Shown here: in pieces, positions 31,891 through 44,768 of the stretch
Position numbering within the stretch: position 1 is the stretch's first letter
Layout of the letters: each line of letters begins with the position of its first letter
NCBI GenBank assembly: GCA_024663395.1
Contig: JANFAH010000010.1
Location: forward strand, 248,001-312,000
DNA length: 64,000 nucleotides
Direction of reading: 5' to 3'
DNA from: Pisolithus tinctorius
Lineage: Eukaryota; Basidiomycota; Agaricomycetes; Boletales; Pisolithaceae
Notes under the pieces: model-generated
The model's input: the letters and a program-made list of their open reading frames with translations, nothing else
The model's database searches: none
What the model was told of the DNA's origin: nothing
Program-made: the position numbers and the translations under genes

Positions 31891-32887
31891 TGTGGGACAT
31901 GACTTCTGGGAAGCATGCGACTAGAGTAAGGTTGAGGGGAAAATTCCCTAGGATCATCCCAAGGGGTGCTGTGTGGAAGGAGAAGTCAAGAAAAGAACTA
32001 GAAGGTGGTGGGGGAATTCAAGTGAGAGCCATGGGATTTAATTCCAGACAGATGTAGATGCATGAGGAACAGTGAGATGGGTATATGAAATTCCAAGAAG
32101 CTGATACACACCAGGAGCAGTGTATTTGGAATGGGGGGGATATGGGATAAGGTGTACAGGACTGGGGGATGCAAGAGACACGAAGACCACCAGAGATGCT
32201 GGAGATGCTGTAGACTCAATATATGCACTTAGACTCTGAAAACTTCTTGAACTTGTAGAACACACACTGATGGCGACTCTAAAGGTGGTGTGGTATATTT
32301 CTGACATCGTGGCAGAATTATATAGTACAGGGAAAGTAGGTATGAGTCAGAGTAAGGTGGGGCAGAAAAACTAAAAGACTGGAAAATAAAGGAAAGGACG
32401 TCAGACATCAGCAAAATACAGATGCACATGAAATAGTCCAGTGGGTAGCAGACAAGAGTAAGAATGGGACAATGGTAAGGGGTATCTTCCAACAGAATGA
32501 GAGTATGCATACAAGTGGGAGGTGGAGCTGAGTGGCACAGGAGGGCAGAGCATAGTGTACTGGCACGAAGTCCAACTTGCAGAATTTAGGGTGACAGGGG
32601 AAACCAGATTTTTCAGAGGTAAGTGGCACAGATGACTGGTGATGTGGCTGAGTGGTGGCACAGCTACTGAATTCTGGATGACTCTGTGCGAATGTGGAAT
32701 TTCCAGATCAGTGTTTTGATGACTGAGTGACATGCAGAAGGTCGGTAGAAACTCCAAAGGCAACAGGGGTTGGGAGGAAACACAAAGACACAAGTGGGAA
32801 AAACTCCAAAATGGGTTTGTCATAGAGGCCTGTGGAATTTAGTGACAGATTCCTATTCCAGCCTCAGGGAGTATATGGCTCCCTACA
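31891..32887 (-). repeat. GYP-2 3' LTR
   Basis: Minus strand begins TGTAGGGAGCC, close to the TRG LTR start TGTAGGGAATG, and is preceded by CCCTGGGAGG. Confidence 0.9.
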
Positions 32888-33188
32888 CCTCCCAGGGACT
32901 TTGAATGCTGACCATCCTTGGTCAGACCAAACCGAGACATGACAGAGATGAGCAGAATTTCGGCAGATGTTATGTAACAATGATGGTGCATGGTCAGAAT
33001 TCTGCCTCATGCAGAGGGAAATTCTGCATTGTATGAGATGGCCCTGTGGAATTTAAATGTGCTCAGAAGGTGTCTCACTGTTTGTCAAACCTCTACTCCC
33101 CAGCTACACCCACATCCCCTACCCAAGCCCATACACAACCTATGCCATGCAAGCCTACTCAATCCACAATGCATGACTGGTTTGCAGC

Positions 33189-33606
33189 ATGAGGGACCAG
33201 GCCATCACCTTGCTGTCAGCAGTGTTAAGGCACATTAGGGTGCTAATCGACACAGTGCCACAGCCTGAGGAGAGCTTAGAGGCAATATATGAGTGGGTGG
33301 AGGACTGGGACCAGACTTGGGTGAGTGCACTAGAGACCCACGCAACACAATGCACTGACCGATCCCCAGGCTGGGATCTACTCATGGTGGAAGTATGTCG
33401 ACAAGAACAAGATCTCCATCCTGAAGGTGCATGATGCCAACCTATGTGACATGACTGAGGAATCCACAATATGGCAGAACAAGGTGATCCCAGTGGCAAT
33501 AGCAATAGCAGATCTCTGGCAGCCAGAAGGGCAGCACAGATTCAACATTGATGATCTTTTCGAGGACTACCAGGAGTGGTGTAGGGAACAAGTTCAAGTT
33601 CCCTAG
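33189..33606 (+). CDS. Small two-exon gene in GYP-2 antisense region, unknown function
   Basis: ATG 33,189. Exon 1 runs to 33,320, then a 49-nt intron (GTGAGTGC to ATCCCCAG, 33,321-33,369), then exon 2 to TAG 33,604. The exons join in frame to give 122 residues with no stop. Features: hydrophobic helix ITLLSAVLRHIRVLI, then PQPEESLEAIYEWVEDWDQ, WWKYVDKNKISILKVHD, IPVAIAIADLWQPEG and FNIDDLFEDYQEWC. No known domain is recognised. It lies on the strand opposite to pol, upstream of the Zn2Cys6-type gene, and could be its 5' exons or a second antisense gene. The clean intron and open frame in such a decayed element are notable. Confidence 0.5.
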
Positions 33607-34027
33607 AAGAAGCAGTCTGGGTCATGAGTTCAGGGGTGGAGAGTTTTCTTTTGTTTTATTTCCTTCTTTTGTTTTTTTTTGCATTGTACCACTGGACTTA
33701 GTGGTGAGCAGCCGCATTGCTGACTAAGCATGTGTGCTGTGTTCGCATGAGTTCAGTTTACCATAACAACCAATCCATGTAACAGGCCCTCAGTAGTAGG
33801 GTGAATTCATCTCGCAATTTGGCAAGTTTTTGAAGTTAGATTTATTACTTTGGGGAGTACCCAAAGGGCCAGGAGGACTGGCAAGAGTTATTAGACAGAC
33901 AGAGCTAAGTATTCTTTTACAGTTCGCATTTTTCACCCTTTTACTACACTCCATTTCTCCAAAACAGGACCTCCCTTTTGGGTTGAGCACAAATCTCACC
34001 CATCACTGACATTTACTATTTCTAGGT

Positions 34028-37000
34028 ATGTCTCTTTACCTATTCCTACAGTGGGTAGAGGAGAGAACATGGTTGGAGGCTGAGAGATTGGCCAAGGCAC
34101 CATCCATGCACACCTGGGGCCAAGCAGCAAGAGGTGAGGGCCAAGAACATGCACCAGAAGACACTGAAGGGCACCTGTCAAGAGGAGCTGCACACTTGAC
34201 AGGGGAGGGCTCTGGTAGCACAAGCAAGGGAAAAGGGAAGCAGAAGGTGCATTCTATGTCCTTGACAACTCCAAGCATGCATGCTGACTCCAACAAAAAT
34301 TCCACAGGCCACCAGTGAGGAGGATGAACTGGCTGATGACATCAATGATGACAAGGGTGATGGTGAACCAGGTCCATCCACAAAGGGACCTCATGCAGGT
34401 GGGGACAATGAACCCTGCGAGACATGTGCCCAGGCGAACCTTGCATGCATTGGGGAGCCAGAGGTGTCCTGCAAATGGTGCAGGAAGGTGAAATGCAAGT
34501 GCTCATGCTCTCTAGGCATAGGGAGAAAGGTGAGTACTGCACAGGTGAAATTCTGCAAGGGAACAAGTTGACACCACCTTCAGTGAAAGAACTCCAGTAC
34601 TGTTGGGGAGGAAGGGCCATCCCACAAATGAGTCAAATTGTTTATGCCTTCGAAGCCAGCCCCAGCAGAATCTGCAACTGAACCTGCCAAGAAGCTCACT
34701 CTGAAAATTCTGGCTCGAAAATGGCAGTCTGATCTGACCCCCACACACTTGCCTTCACCAGATCCAGCCCCTTCACTTCATGATCCTTCACCAACACCCC
34801 GTCTCTTTTTCCACAGGGCCACTCCAATGCCCTGACCTTCATTCAAGCCCTTGCCAGTCCCTGTTGATGATCCTCAAGCATCACTTCTGATTGATGAACT
34901 GCAAGTCGAGATCAAACCATTTTTTGTGACTGCGACCAGTTTACTGGACAAACCTGGAGACATTGAAGTGATGGCCCAGAGCGACACTCTGTTGGCTGTG
35001 GAAATTCTGGAGGTCAAATACCCACGCAAGCAGTTGACAGCAAACATTGTCAAGCATCTGCAAGTGCTTGAGGCAAGGGCCAAGGACGAGGAATTCAAGC
35101 TGGAGCAGGTCTACCGGCTGCTGGAGATGTTGGCAAGGCAGGTAACACATCAGATCAAGACTGCACAGTGTGAGTCAAAGTGTGGAAATCTGGTATAAAC
35201 CAAACAAATCCAACACAAAAGACAAATAAGAGCGAGTGGTGGTTAGCCTCCGTGGAACCTGGAGTGCAGAAAAACCTGAATGTGTGGGGGGGGGCTTCAA
35301 GTAGAGGTGCTCCTGGCACAAGTCATCAATGAGTTATGCAGGAGTAGACAAGCAAGTGATGACTGAGGAGGGGATGCTGAACAGAGTGAAGGTGTTCAGC
35401 TGAAAGGACTTCTGGAATGATGGACTTTGATACAATGTGCTCCTGGCACAAGTTGTTGACGAGTTATGCAGGAGTGGAACAATGACTAAGAAAAAGGTTG
35501 CTGACTAAGCATGGATGGAGCTTCAGATAATGAATGATGGTAGATAGACCCCTTTGTAGAGCCTCAACTACCAACAGTACGAATGAAGACAGATAGACTC
35601 TTTTGAATGAGCCTCAACTGTCAACAACAAGATATGCTGAGCTGAGCTGAACTTCTGAGTGACTTCCAATTGCTTCTTGGTAGCTAAGTACATGGGGGTT
35701 TATATACTGTGGGGGGAGCACAGCTTGTGACAAACAGGGCACAAACACTTGGTAAGTAATGAGTAAGGACTGAGTAATCATGATGAGTAAGTGAGAAATG
35801 AAAAGTAAGCAAGCAAAGAAGATTGGTAAGTATTGGCAATGAACAAGTCAAGGATAGTCAAAATATCACAGAATGAGTCAAATAGAATCAGAAACTGAGT
35901 AAGTGCACTGATATCACATTAGGGGGGTGGCAATGCAAGTCAGATCTTGGTGGAGACATCTCTAGATCCAAAGATGGCATGACAGATGGATGGTGTTTCC
36001 AGATAGGGAAGTATTAATTCCAGAATTGAAGGGCATGAGTCAGGCATCAAAGGGGCTAGGGCATTGGGGGTCTGTGGGGCAATGGGAGTATACGCAATCG
36101 TGTCTCCCACCCTTTCATCCTCTCAGCAAAGTTAACAAAAACTTCATGAATGGGGCTCTGAAGGAGGAGGAGGAGAAGGGGGGATGTCTTCTGCTGGATC
36201 TTGCAGTAAGAAGGCAAGATACACATCATACTCATCATGGATGTGATCAGGGAGGCTGGAGAACAGTAGACCATACTGCAGCTGTCACAATGCGGGGAGA
36301 ATGATGGACGAGACTGGAATAAAGACAGTGCAGGGAGCAGGAAGGAACAATCTGTATGCTTCATCAAGAGGGGAGACTGAAACAACCACATAAGACCTTT
36401 CTAACCAAGTGACAGACCTGAGGCAACCAAAGAACATCCTTCTGGAAGTCATACTGACAAGGAGAACATGCTGACCAAGCTGCATGGGACAAGATGGGGC
36501 TGACAATGATGGGATGAACCAGGGGGCTTCAGGACAGAAGCTGGTGGGAACACCTGGCAGATATATGTAGCCATTGTCTCTGGCAAATGAGACAAGCGAG
36601 ATGATTGATGAAGAGGCAGCCATGATTGATGGACTTAGCAAAATGAGCATCTGATGGATGGAGTGCTGTAGAAATGTGTAGGGTGCAAGGATCCTCTCCA
36701 AATTTGGAAGGAAGAATTGTGGGGCTGAGCACTTTAAGCAAGTGTGAGAACGGAGTCAATATCTTTGGAAATGGCGGAGATACAACAAAAACCAGAATGC
36801 CATACACAGGCACTAAAAACTTTTAATGTGCACTTAACTCACTTCCTCTTTTCTCTTTAGCACTGACAACTCATTCTTGTGTGAGGGATGACTGTTAACG
36901 TCCAGCAGTCTTTCTATGCATGAGGCCTTTAGTCTTCATCTGCATGCATGGGCATTGTGTGCAACTTGTCGACAAGTTAGGCAGAGTCAGCTGTAACCAT

Positions 37001-37051
37001 GTCCACAACACCTTTGGTGTGTGACAGCAGGCTAGATGGGAGGAGCTGTGA
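34028..37051 (+). pseudogene. Antisense cargo gene of GYP-2: Zn2Cys6-like protein
   Basis: Pieces in order: a short acidic/basic helix (VEERTWLEAERLAK, 34,054) resembling the coiled-coil start of the CHR-1 gene (AWLEAERVA); a Gly/Ser/Lys-rich linker; a probable intron ending at the AG of CCACAG (34,311); an acidic stretch; then the cysteine cluster at 34,416-34,502 with spacing CX2CX6CX7CX2CX6C, a Zn2Cys6 pattern. A Pro-rich region and a helical C-terminus (PVDDPQASLLIDEL, KQLTANIVKHLQVLEARAKDEEF, 34,851-35,160) follow. SL-C interrupts it at 35,168; it resumes at 37,031 and stops at TGA 37,049. It converges with pol, whose stop is at 37,329. One internal TGA (34,835) is present. The start codon is a guess. 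Confidence 0.68.
35169..37026 (-). mobile_element. Solo LTR SL-C
   Basis: 1,858 bp, plus strand TGTGAGTCAAAGTGTGG to GGTGTGTGACA. Flanks ACAG (preceded by C) and GCAG fit a GCAG or GCGG duplication. Its ORF (minus 36,285-36,701) ends at a TGA fitting CGA. TATA box reversed at about 35,700. Confidence 0.85.
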
Positions 37052-37328
37052 AGGTTGAAGGATGATCTCCAGGACCTGTAAATAGCATACTAGAGTCTGC
37101 AGAATTTTTTGTACTCATATGCTCTGAATTTGTAAGAGTTTTTCATGTGTCAATATTAGTACTACAGTAAGGGAAGGAAAAGTAAGAGTTCTGAAGGAAG
37201 AAGTGTTGCAGAAATTATTTTTTTGATTCTTTCATGTGAGCAGTGCAGAATTTATATATGAGATGGAATGGGTATCGATAAAAGAAAGAACAGGGAAAGA
37301 AAAGAAAGGAGGTAGAGAGAAGGATGGG

Positions 37329-40300
37329 CTACTCATCTGACTCATCCAAAGGGACACCAGCAAGCATGGGGTCTGGGAATGCATCATCTTCAAGACAATC
37401 CAGGTCTTGTGAGGAAGCACCAGTCAGCTGGGTGACTTCAATACAAGCATTATTCTGCAGGAAATAGGGGTATAGGTGAAAGGCAGCAAAGTGGAATTTC
37501 AAGATAGCTCCATCTAATTCCACAAGTATGTACAAGCTGCCTTTAGTGCATCTGATGATGATCATAGGCCCTAGGTAGCATGGTTTGGTTTTCTGGTTGA
37601 GTTCTAGTTCAATATGGGAATTCCAAATGAGGACAAGCAACCCTGGTTCAAAGTTAAGGTCTTGGATAGAACAGGCAAAATGGTCAATGAAATCTTTCAC
37701 TGAGGCAAAGCAGGATTTTAGGACCAGATCATGGATGTGAGCAAGGTCCTCTGGGCATTTCTGGAGTTGGCAAGCATGGTGAGCAATAAGATCTGAGGTC
37801 AAGTAAAATTCTGCCTCAAAAGGGGCTAAAAATGTTGCTTCAACCAGATCAAAAGGGAGTCTGGGTTCAACACCATGAGCCATATAGAAAGGAGAAAACC
37901 CAGTTGCCTTGTGGACCATAACCCTCTCTGCCCAAAATACTGCAGGGGCCACTTCTGGCCACCTCAATGCTTCCCCACCACAACTTTTTACCATCGCCTC
38001 TCTTACATCAAAATGCCACCATTCAACAACTCCATTAGCCTGTGAGTTATAAGGGGAGATGTGTATGTGACAAATTCCAAAGGTCTTGGAGAGCTAGTTG
38101 AGAGTGAGGACGTACAGTCCCCCATTATCTGTGACAATCTCTGCAACAGCACCCCAATGGCACAGAATCTGTTCAAAGATGATCTTTCCAATGGACTTGC
38201 CTGTCTCTGCACGAAGCATAGCCCATTTGGGGTAACTAGTGAGTGAACAGCAGACTTGGGTAATGTAGCAAAACCCATTTGACTTTGGCATTAAGAACAT
38301 GTCCATATAAGCCTTGTAAAATAGGGGTTTGGGAATGGCAACAACTGGTGGAATACATATGAATGCAATCCAAACAGTGGATCTGGCACTTGTGGCATGA
38401 TTTAACATACCAATGGATGTCCTGCTCTAGCATGGGCCACCAAAAGCAAGTCAGCAAACACATGTGGGTTGAGAAGATACCCTTGTGTCCTAGATCATCA
38501 TGGGCCTGGTGGAGAATTCCAAGGCATTTGTGTGGGAGTACCACTAGCTGATACCATCCCTGGGGATCCTTCCTCCACAGTTCTCCCCCTTTCATGAAAT
38601 ACCAAGTCACAAGACACACTAGGCTCTCCAATTCCACCTCTTCCAACCCTTCAGGCATTTTCTTCATCTCCAAAAACTCCTTCACCACTCTCATCCTCTC
38701 CTCCCTCTGCTTCGCTTTCTCTGACCTCGGAATTTCAGGCTTGAGAACACCAGGCATTGATTCTTTGACAGTAAAGATTCCTAGACTCTGTGACAGGGGG
38801 AGAGATGAGTCTGACATGATGCTCAGAATTTTTGAGGGGTAAGGTTGAGACTCAAAACACACTTCCCTATGATTCAAGAGCTCAACTGCAAAAGCCCCAC
38901 ACTCATCTATCCAATCCTCATAGTCCTCGACTCCCTCCCCATCTTCTTCTGCCTTTGGCCTCCTCAAGAGTCTGTCCAGTGCTGTGTGCTTGTGTGCTGG
39001 AACATGTATGAGCTCAAAGTTGAATAGGAGAATTCCGGCAATCCAACAATTTATGGTCATGTTAGGCTGTAGATTGGGATTTTTAATCATCCCTTTGATA
39101 TTGTGCATCCACCTTGACAACTAAATTCTGCATGCTGAAGATATGAAGTCAGACATCATGCAAAGCATGGAAAAGTCCAAATAGCTCTAGCTTAGCTTGG
39201 CTGTAGCGACATTCATGATCATTGAGGGTTATTGAGCCAAACCTAGCAGGGTAGCATTTTCTGTCTTCCCCTTCCTGCATGAGGAGGTACCCAACAGCGA
39301 TGTTAGAAGTGTCGACTGCTAAGATGACTTTCCTTTTGGAATTATAGTCGATACATTGCAACACAGGGGACAAGATGATTGCCCAGCAGAGGTACTCCAT
39401 GGCTTCCCTATGTTCATCACAGAATTTGAAGGGGACATCCTTCTTGGTCAGCTCAACAAGGGGATGGGCATGTTCGGTGAAGTCTTTGATGAAGATCCTG
39501 CAGTACAAGCAGAGACCTAAAAACCTGCATACTTCAGTAACATTTGTACAGTAAGGCCAATCTTTAATCTTCTGGACTTTAGTTTCATCTGGAATTCTAC
39601 CCTCAAACAACACCTTATGCCCAACTACTATGATAGATGGTGCAGCGATGACACATTTCTTTGCTGACACAGTGGCTCCTGCATGACACAGATGGTGTAA
39701 AACTCAGTTGACATTCTGCAGGTGCTCCCAGATGAAGCATCTAATCCCAGAATTCTGTGGAATCATTTCATAGGTCCTGTCGGGATTTTGGTAGCAAGAT
39801 TTGGGGCCTTTAATAGGACAGTTGTTGATAAACAGAATGGTGACTTCCAGAATTTCATCCTTTAAGATCCAGCAGACATCTCCATGGAAAATTTGGATGG
39901 CATTTGTGTAGCCCATAGGAAGTTTGATGAGTTGAAGGGTGCTGATAGGAGTTTGGAAGGTAGTGAGGTTGTGGTAATCGTCGTGTATGGTGCAATGATC
40001 ATATCCGACCATAAGATCTAAAATTCTGTAGACCAAGTGGCAAGCAAAGGCTTCAGCTATCGAATCGACGAAGGGGGGAACAGCTGAGTCCTGGATAGAA
40101 ACAGTGTTCAGAGGTTGTAAGTCATGTATGAGGCACAGAGATTTTCCATCCTTCTTGACTACACAGAACCATTTTGAGCAGTAAGACAAAGTAGATGGTT
40201 CATAAACCCCTGTGGAAATCTTTTCTTTGATGATATTGATGACTTCACAGAAAATAGCAGGAGGAATGGGAATATTCCACTCAATCCAAGGCTTGTGGGC

Positions 40301-40955
40301 CAGTGTAGGTATCTTCAGGGGCAGGAACATGTCCTCTCAAAAGGTCCCTCTTTCTGAGGCATCCCAAGCAAAGGCATCTTCTTGCTCCCTGACCAACCAC
40401 CATACTAGGTCTAATTCTGTAGGCCAAAGGAACCTTGCCAGGTCCAGGTCAAGCTTGTCAGCTCTTTCCTGAGTGAACCTGGAACCTGGCACAAATGGAG
40501 GGGGATGAGTAGGTAAAACAGGCAGATTAGTGAGTGGGTCTTTGGCCTCCCAATGCTCTACCCAGAATTCTGCTGGCATTGATGTCAGTACTGGCCTCAC
40601 CTTCCTTGCTACAGGTTTGTACTGTAAGACATGATAAATGGGATTGAACTGATAAGTAGAGCACAAGGCAGAGATTGTCAGTGGAGAAATGGTAGTAGCA
40701 GTTGAAAACAAGAAAGGATCAGTTGGGAAAATGGAACTGGTGTCAAAGGGGTTGACAGTGGGCATACTGTTGCCTTGTAAATTGTAGATAAACACCACAG
40801 TGGAATTTATGGCAGTGTCTGTGGGCAAAAACATGGTAGACTTCAAAGGGTATAAAGGCAGATCAGAAACATAAAGTGAACACACAGAGAAAGCACAATC
40901 CTGGTCTCCTTGCAGGTCATACAAGTCCTTGACCAATATTAAAAACCCTGTTCAG
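37329..40955 (-). pseudogene. pol: GYP-2 Pol, main part: RT, RNase H, integrase
   Basis: Minus strand, from SL-D down to TAG/TGA-ended 37,329, in several frames with stops. RT: IPTLAHKPWIEWNIPIP (40,290), STLSYCSKWFCVVKKDGKSL (about 40,160), then the YxDD position reads LFINNCPIKGP (about 39,825), so both catalytic Asp are Asn. RNase H: KRKVILAVDTSNIAVGYLL (about 39,310). Integrase H2C2: HDDLGHKGIFSTH and CHKCQ (38,395-38,500). Core: TDNGGLY (38,120) and HISPYNSQANGVVEWW (about 38,050). The C-terminal segment ends DPMLAGVPLDESDE, without a recognisable chromodomain. The lineage is clearly different from GYP-1 and CHR-1. Enzymatically dead. Confidence 0.85.
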
Positions 40956-42804
40956 TGTCACACACCAAAGGTGTTGTGGACATGGTTACAGCTGACTCTG
41001 CCTAACTTGTCAATGAGTTGCACACAATGCCCATGCATGCAGATGAAGACTAAAGGCCTCAAGCATAGAAAGACTGTCAGACATTAACAGTCATCCTTTG
41101 CACAAGAATGAGTTGTCAGTGCTAAAGAGAAAAGAGGAAGCAAGTTAAGCATGCATTAAAGGTTTTTAGCACCTGTGTACAGCATTCCAATTTTCGTCGT
41201 ATCTCCACCATTTCCAAAGATATCGACTCCATTCTCACACTCACTTAAAGTGCTCAGCCCCACAATTCTTCCTTCCAAATTTGGAGAGGATCCTTGCACC
41301 CTACACATTTCTACAGCACTCCATCCATCAGACACTCATTTCACTAAGTCCATCAATCATGGCTGCCTCTTCATCAATCATCTCGCTTGTCTCATTTGCC
41401 AGAGACAGTGGCTACGTATATCTGCCAGGCATTCCCACTAGCTTCTGTCCTGAAGCCCCCTGGTTCATCCCATCGTTGTCAGCCCCATCCCATCCCATGC
41501 AGCTTGGTCAGCATGTTCTCCTTGTCAGTATGACTTCCAGAAGGATGTTCTTTGGTCGCCTCAGGTCTGTCACTCAGTTAGAAAGGTCTTATGTGGTCAT
41601 TTCAGTCTCCCCTCTTGATGAAGCATATGGATCATTCCTCCCTGCTCCCTGCACTGTCTTTATTCCAGTCTCGTCCATCATTCTCCCCACATTGCAACAG
41701 CTGCAGTATGGTCTACTGTTCTCCAGCCTCCCTGATCACATTCATGACAAGTATGATGTACATCTTGCCTTCTTACTGCAAGATCCAGCAGAAGATGTCC
41801 CCCCTTCTCCTCCTCCTCCATCAGAACCCCATCCATGAAGTTTTTTGTTAACTTCACTGAGAGGACAAAAGGGTGGGAGATGCGATCACATATGCTCCCA
41901 TTGCCCCACAGACCCCCAATGCCCTAGCCCCCTTTGATGCCTGACTCATGCCCTTCAATTCTGGAATTAATACTTCCCTATTTGGAAACACTGTCCATCT
42001 GTCATGCCATCTTTGGATCTAGAGATGTCTCCACTGAGATCTAGCTTGCATCGCCACCCCCTAATGTGATATCAGTGCACTTACTCAGTTTCTGATTCTA
42101 TTTGACTCATTCTGTGATACTTTGACTGTCCTTGACTCATTCATTGCCAATACTTACCAATCTTCTTTGCTTGCTTACTTTTCATTTCTTGCTTACTCAT
42201 CATGATTACTCAGCCCTTACTCATTACTTACCAAGTGTTGTGCCTTGTTTGTCACAAGCTGTGCTCCCCCCCACAGTATATAAACCCCCATGTACTTAGC
42301 TACCCACAAGTGAACCAGAAGTCACTCAGCAGCCAGTTCAGTGCATATCTCATCATCAACAGTTGAGGCTCATTCAGAAGAGTCTATCTGTCACCATCCA
42401 TCATCCTTGGTAGTTGAGGCTCCATCAAGGGTCTATCTACCTTCATTCATTATCTGAAGTATCATCTGTGCTTTGTCAGCACACCTGCTTAGTCATCCAT
42501 CTACTCCTGCATAACTCGTCAATGACTTGCACCAGGAGCACATCCAAAAGATCATCATGCCAGAGTACTTTCGGCTGAATACCTTCACTCTATTCAGCAT
42601 CCCCCATCCAGTCATCACTCACTTATCTACTCCTGCATAACTTGTCAACGACTTGTGCCAGGAGCACCTGCCATTGAAGTCCCCCCCACATTAGATTTTC
42701 TTCTGCACTCCAGGTTCCGCAGAGGCAAACCACCACTCACACATCATTTGTCTTTTGTGTTGGATTTGTTTGGTTTATTCCACCTTTCCACACTTTGACT
42801 CACA
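40956..42804 (+). mobile_element. Solo LTR SL-D
   Basis: 1,849 bp, TGTCACACACC to GACTCACA. Flanks TCAG and TTGG fit TCGG decayed differently on the two sides. ORF 41,281-41,838 (185 codons) intact. TATA at about 42,287. Confidence 0.87.
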
Positions 42805-43830
42805 TTGGGTGGATTCATGTGGTGACACATTTGTTTTCATGTGAAGAAGTCCTCTTCATCTTCAGAATTTATGAAACATGGAAGGGGTTGCAGTCTGTTG
42901 CAAGGTTGTGTTGGAATTAAAACTTGTTTCCTGGAATTAGGGTTGTGGATTTCTAGAGACTGTTCCCCATCAGGGAAATCACAAAGGATGCTGGAGAGTA
43001 GGCAGAAGAAGGGTCGACCAAGCAGTAAGTCAAAAGGTGTGTGATCATGACCTGGATTTGTAGATGAGCCTCAATGTTTCCTATGTGCAAGGTGGCATTC
43101 TCTATGACCCCAAGGGTGCTTTCTTTGGATTGGTTAGTGGCCTCCAGAGTCATGGTCATGTCAGTATGGAGAGGGGCCTCTAAGGCTTCCCACAACTCCT
43201 GTCGCAAGGCCACTACCTGGCATCTGCTGTCCAGAATACATTTGACATGGAGTTTGTCCATCAAAATTCCATCAACAGCACATAAGGGAGCTGTAGTGAG
43301 GCCCACACACTTCCCTTCTGTGTCTCTAACCCAGTACTGCTCATAGGATGCCCAAGCAGTCAAGGGAGTTGTGTCTGATGCAGTTTCTAAACTCCCAATC
43401 ATTATCTTCTTTGTTGCAGCTAGTTCTCTGACCTGCTTGCAAATCTCTGGGCTGACAGCTAATAGGTCTTTAGTGGAGATTTCCATTTTTGCATCTAAGA
43501 CCTGGTTTATGATCTGCTTGGTTGCTGCAGCTTCATCAAAACTGCTTTGGTAATGGAATTGGGGTGTGGAATTTGTAGATGGCTTAAGTTTCTGGAGATC
43601 TGTAAGATTAGGAGCAACTGGAGTTTTTCCAGTTGTTGGGGCTTCTGAAGACAAGGTGGGGTTAGCTGGAGCAGAATTACTGACTGGGATAGGGGGCACT
43701 GGTGCATTGGCTGGTGCTGGGACTGCTAGTGCTGGCCTTTGATGATGAAATGGGACTTCTATGCCATTGAAGCAAGCTGTCTTCTTTTTCTTGATAGCAT
43801 TTTTAACCCTTCTACCTGCACATAAGCCCT
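42805..43830 (-). pseudogene. GYP-2 protease region
   Basis: Frame 43,699-42,953 (minus). A Pro/Ala/Thr-rich linker (SNSAPANPTLSSEAPTTGK) precedes a retropepsin-like domain: LHVKCILDSRCQVVALRQEL (about 43,200-43,260), then ENATLHIGNIEAHLQIQV. The active-site triad DSG reads DSR, a loss expected to inactivate it. It runs into the pol frame interrupted by SL-D; the sequence on the other side continues ILVKDLYDLQGD at about 40,930. Confidence 0.75.
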
Positions 43831-44768
43831 TGCTAAGGCACGTTGGTCCTCATTGTCAGCATCCTCTTTTAGGTCTTCGTTGACTAAATAGGAGAAGGGT
43901 GTAGATTGACTTGATATTCCGAGGCATCCTCATTGCTGAAGAACATTGTGCTGACAAGATGGGGAGGATATCATGCCTGCAGGATGAGGTTGACTGCTGG
44001 CCAGGTCGCTGAACTGAGACAAGGTTTGCTGAGGCAATGATCAAGTTGCACATGGCAAGGAAGTTATTGATCTTTTCCTTGAAGTTATGACCTGCAGCTG
44101 TCCTAGGAATGTCAGAGCTGTCTGGCATGAAACTCTTCCTCCAATCAGGGAGCATTTCCCAGCTTGTACATATTCATGACACAGCACACACTCTGCAGTT
44201 CTGTGCCCATCTGTTCCTCCACAGAAGAAACACCATGGATCGAAGGAATGACAGAATTGTCCTTCTTGACCTTGTTGAGGAGGTGGGGTAGAAACAGGTT
44301 GCTGAGCAACATGAACATACTCTCATTTCAAGATAGTAGGGACAGTTGGCAAGGAAGATGGAGTGGAATTCTGGGGAAACAGTGCCAATGAGTCTGGTTG
44401 AGGGAGGTTCTGTTTGGCCCCACTGAGGAGGTAGTTGGCATGTTTGTAGATGGTATCAAACTTCCATGGTTCGTCGATGTCATGATCTAGGTCAGAGAGT
44501 TGCAATCATGTGAGCAAGGAATTCCGAAACCTTGGGGGAAACCCCTCAAGGAATTTCTCATTGGTGTAGTCCTCAGGGAGCTTCTTCTTCTTCTGGACAA
44601 GGCTGAGGATGCATTGGAATTCTCAGACATATTTCCCAAGATCTTCCAGCAACTCCATAGGCTTCTGAACCTGATGGTAGAGTAAAGTTTCAAGGTTGGC
44701 TTTGGTATAACAACAATCTTTCACCAAGGCACCTGGATAGTAGTTCAGGAGCTCTTTGTAGAAAGCAT

